Shown in pieces: positions 9,156 to 10,190 of a stretch of DNA of 10,190 bases (position 1 is its first letter; every line of letters starts with the position of its first letter). Under the pieces are notes generated by a model. It was not told the DNA's origin. It saw only the letters and a list, made by a program, of their open reading frames with translations, and made no database searches. The position numbers and the translations under genes are program-made. Source of the DNA: Saccoglossus kowalevskii (taxonomy: Eukaryota; Hemichordata; Enteropneusta; Harrimaniidae); assembly GCF_000003605.2 (NCBI RefSeq), contig NW_003145800.1:6337-16526 (forward strand), read 5' to 3'.

Positions 9156-10190
9156 CTTTGGGTGAAAGTTTAAAAGGAACCAGCTGCAAGGCTTGATCTT
9201 GGGGGGTGGAAGTTCAAAGGGGAGTCAGCTGCAAGGCTTGATCTTTGGGGGTGGAAGTTCAAAGGGGAGTCAGCTGCAAGGCTTGATCTTTGGGGGTGGA
9301 AGTTCAAAGGGGAGTCAGCTGCAAGGCTTGATCTTTGGGGTGGGAGTTCAAAGGGGAATATGCTAGCAAGGCTTGATCTTTGGGGTGGGAGTTCAAAGGG
9401 GAATATGCTAGCAAGGCTTGATTCTTTGGGGTGGGAGTTCAAAGGGGAATATGCTGCAAGGCTTGATCTGGGGTGGGAGTTCAAAGGGGAGTCAGCTGCA
9501 AGGCTTGATCTAGCGGTGGAAGTTCAAAGGGGAGTCAGCTGCAAGGCTTGATCTAGCGGTGGAAGTTCAAAGGGGAGTCAGTTGCAAGGCTTGATCTATT
9601 GGTGGGAGTTCAAAGAGGATCCAGCTGCAAGGCTTGATGTTGGGATGGAAGTTCAAAGGGGAACCAGCTGCAAGGCTTGATCTTGGGGTGGAAGTTCAAA
9701 AGGCAGTCAGCTGCAAGGCTTGATCTTGGGGTAGAAGTTCAAAGAGAAGTCAGTTGCAAGGCTTGATCTTAACATAAAGTGGAAGTTCAAAGGGGAACCA
9801 GCTGCAAGGCTTGATCTTGGGGTGGAAGTTCAAAGGGGAGTCAGCTGCAAGGCTTTATCTTGGGGTGGAAGTTCAAAGGGGAGTCAGCTGCAAGGCTTAT
9901 TCTTTGGGTGAAAGTTCAAAGGGGAGTCAGCTGCAAGGCTTGATCTAGCGGTGGAAGTTCAAAGGGGAGTCAGTTGCAAGGCTTGATCTATTGGTGGGAG
10001 TTCAAAGAGGATCCAGCTGCAAGGCTTGATGTTGGGATGGAAGTTCAAAGGGGAACCAGCTGCAAGGCTTGATCTTGGGGTGGAAGTTCAAAAGGCAGTC
10101 AGCTGCAAGGCTTGATCTTGGGGTGGAAGTTCAAAGAGAAGTCAGTTGCAAGGCTTGATCTTAACATAAAGTGGAAGCTCAAAGGGGAAC
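9156..10190. repeat. Minisatellite, 23 units of 42-48 bases, continuing past the window
   Basis: GCAAGGCTT (once followed by TATCT, once by ATTCT, otherwise by GAT) recurs at 9186, 9231, 9276, 9321, 9366, 9411, 9456, 9498, 9541, 9584, 9627, 9670, 9713, 9756, 9804, 9847, 9890, 9933, 9976, 10019, 10062, 10105 and 10148. Each unit continues with a G-run, GTGGAAGTTCAAAGGGG and AGTCAGCT. The first seven units are 45 bases long and most later ones 43; one is 42, and one is 48 because of an AACATAAAG-type insertion. The array is far richer in G than the sequence to its left, so it has a different origin from the host intron. Sixteen units carry CAGCTG, an E-box-type palindrome; four carry CAGTTG instead. 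The 45-base block happens to stay open on the minus strand (9170-9484), giving a 15-residue peptide repeat that I do not take as a gene. Confidence 0.97.
9521..10190. repeat. 392-base higher-order repeat (nine units) within the minisatellite
   Basis: Bases 9521-9798 and 9913-10190 match with a constant offset of 392 and no indels. Only two differences occur in 278 bases: A at 9733 against G at 10125, and T at 9786 against C at 10178. Neighbouring single units differ from each other much more than this. The offset equals nine units (eight of 43 and one of 48 bases), and variant units such as CTATTGGTGGGAG, GATGTTGGGATGG and the AACATAAAG insertion recur in the same order. The second copy is cut by the window end, so how often the block repeats is unknown. 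Block duplication by unequal exchange or replication slippage is the plain explanation; a local assembly duplication is possible. Confidence 0.95.

Noticed and set aside
9156-10190. Possible repeat-domain coding exon on the + strand
   Set aside because: Most units are 43 bases, which shifts the frame each time; the + strand frame at 9360-9551 stays open only for a few units.

Overview
The window looks like AT-rich, intron-rich nuclear DNA from an invertebrate animal. There are no long open reading frames and no bacterial signals. Two short exons with good GT/AG splice sites sit among long introns filled with decayed repeats. The frequent TACATGTAC-type words, the palindromic short element and the repeat style would suit a marine lophotrochozoan (for example a mollusc) or an invertebrate deuterostome. 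I cannot fix the species.

The only gene I can support is on the + strand. Its exons at 5058-5205 and 7934-8017 join in frame and encode 77 consecutive residues that I recognise as LRRC49 (PGs4), the leucine-rich-repeat subunit of the tubulin polyglutamylase complex. The first exon carries the last leucine-rich repeat and its capping motif. The second starts the charged, Glu/Lys/Arg-rich helix that follows. Earlier and later exons lie outside the window, so everything else here is LRRC49 intron: at least 5057 bases upstream, 2728 bases between the exons and at least 2173 bases downstream.

The introns hold several repeats. A decayed interspersed repeat is present three times (1-84, 3655-4014, 6482-6686). 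Position 1960-2760 is an old, strongly diverged tandem array of about 110-150 base units. Position 5526-5707 is a near-perfect array of five 35-base units. A 200-base inverted-repeat element (MITE-like) lies at 8890-9089. From 9156 to the window end runs a 42-48 base minisatellite of 23 units, whose last part is organised in a 392-base, nine-unit higher-order repeat.

I found no convincing new system. The points most worth checking are the higher-order minisatellite, the classification of the three-copy dispersed repeat, and a protein-like antisense reading frame at 6063-6332.
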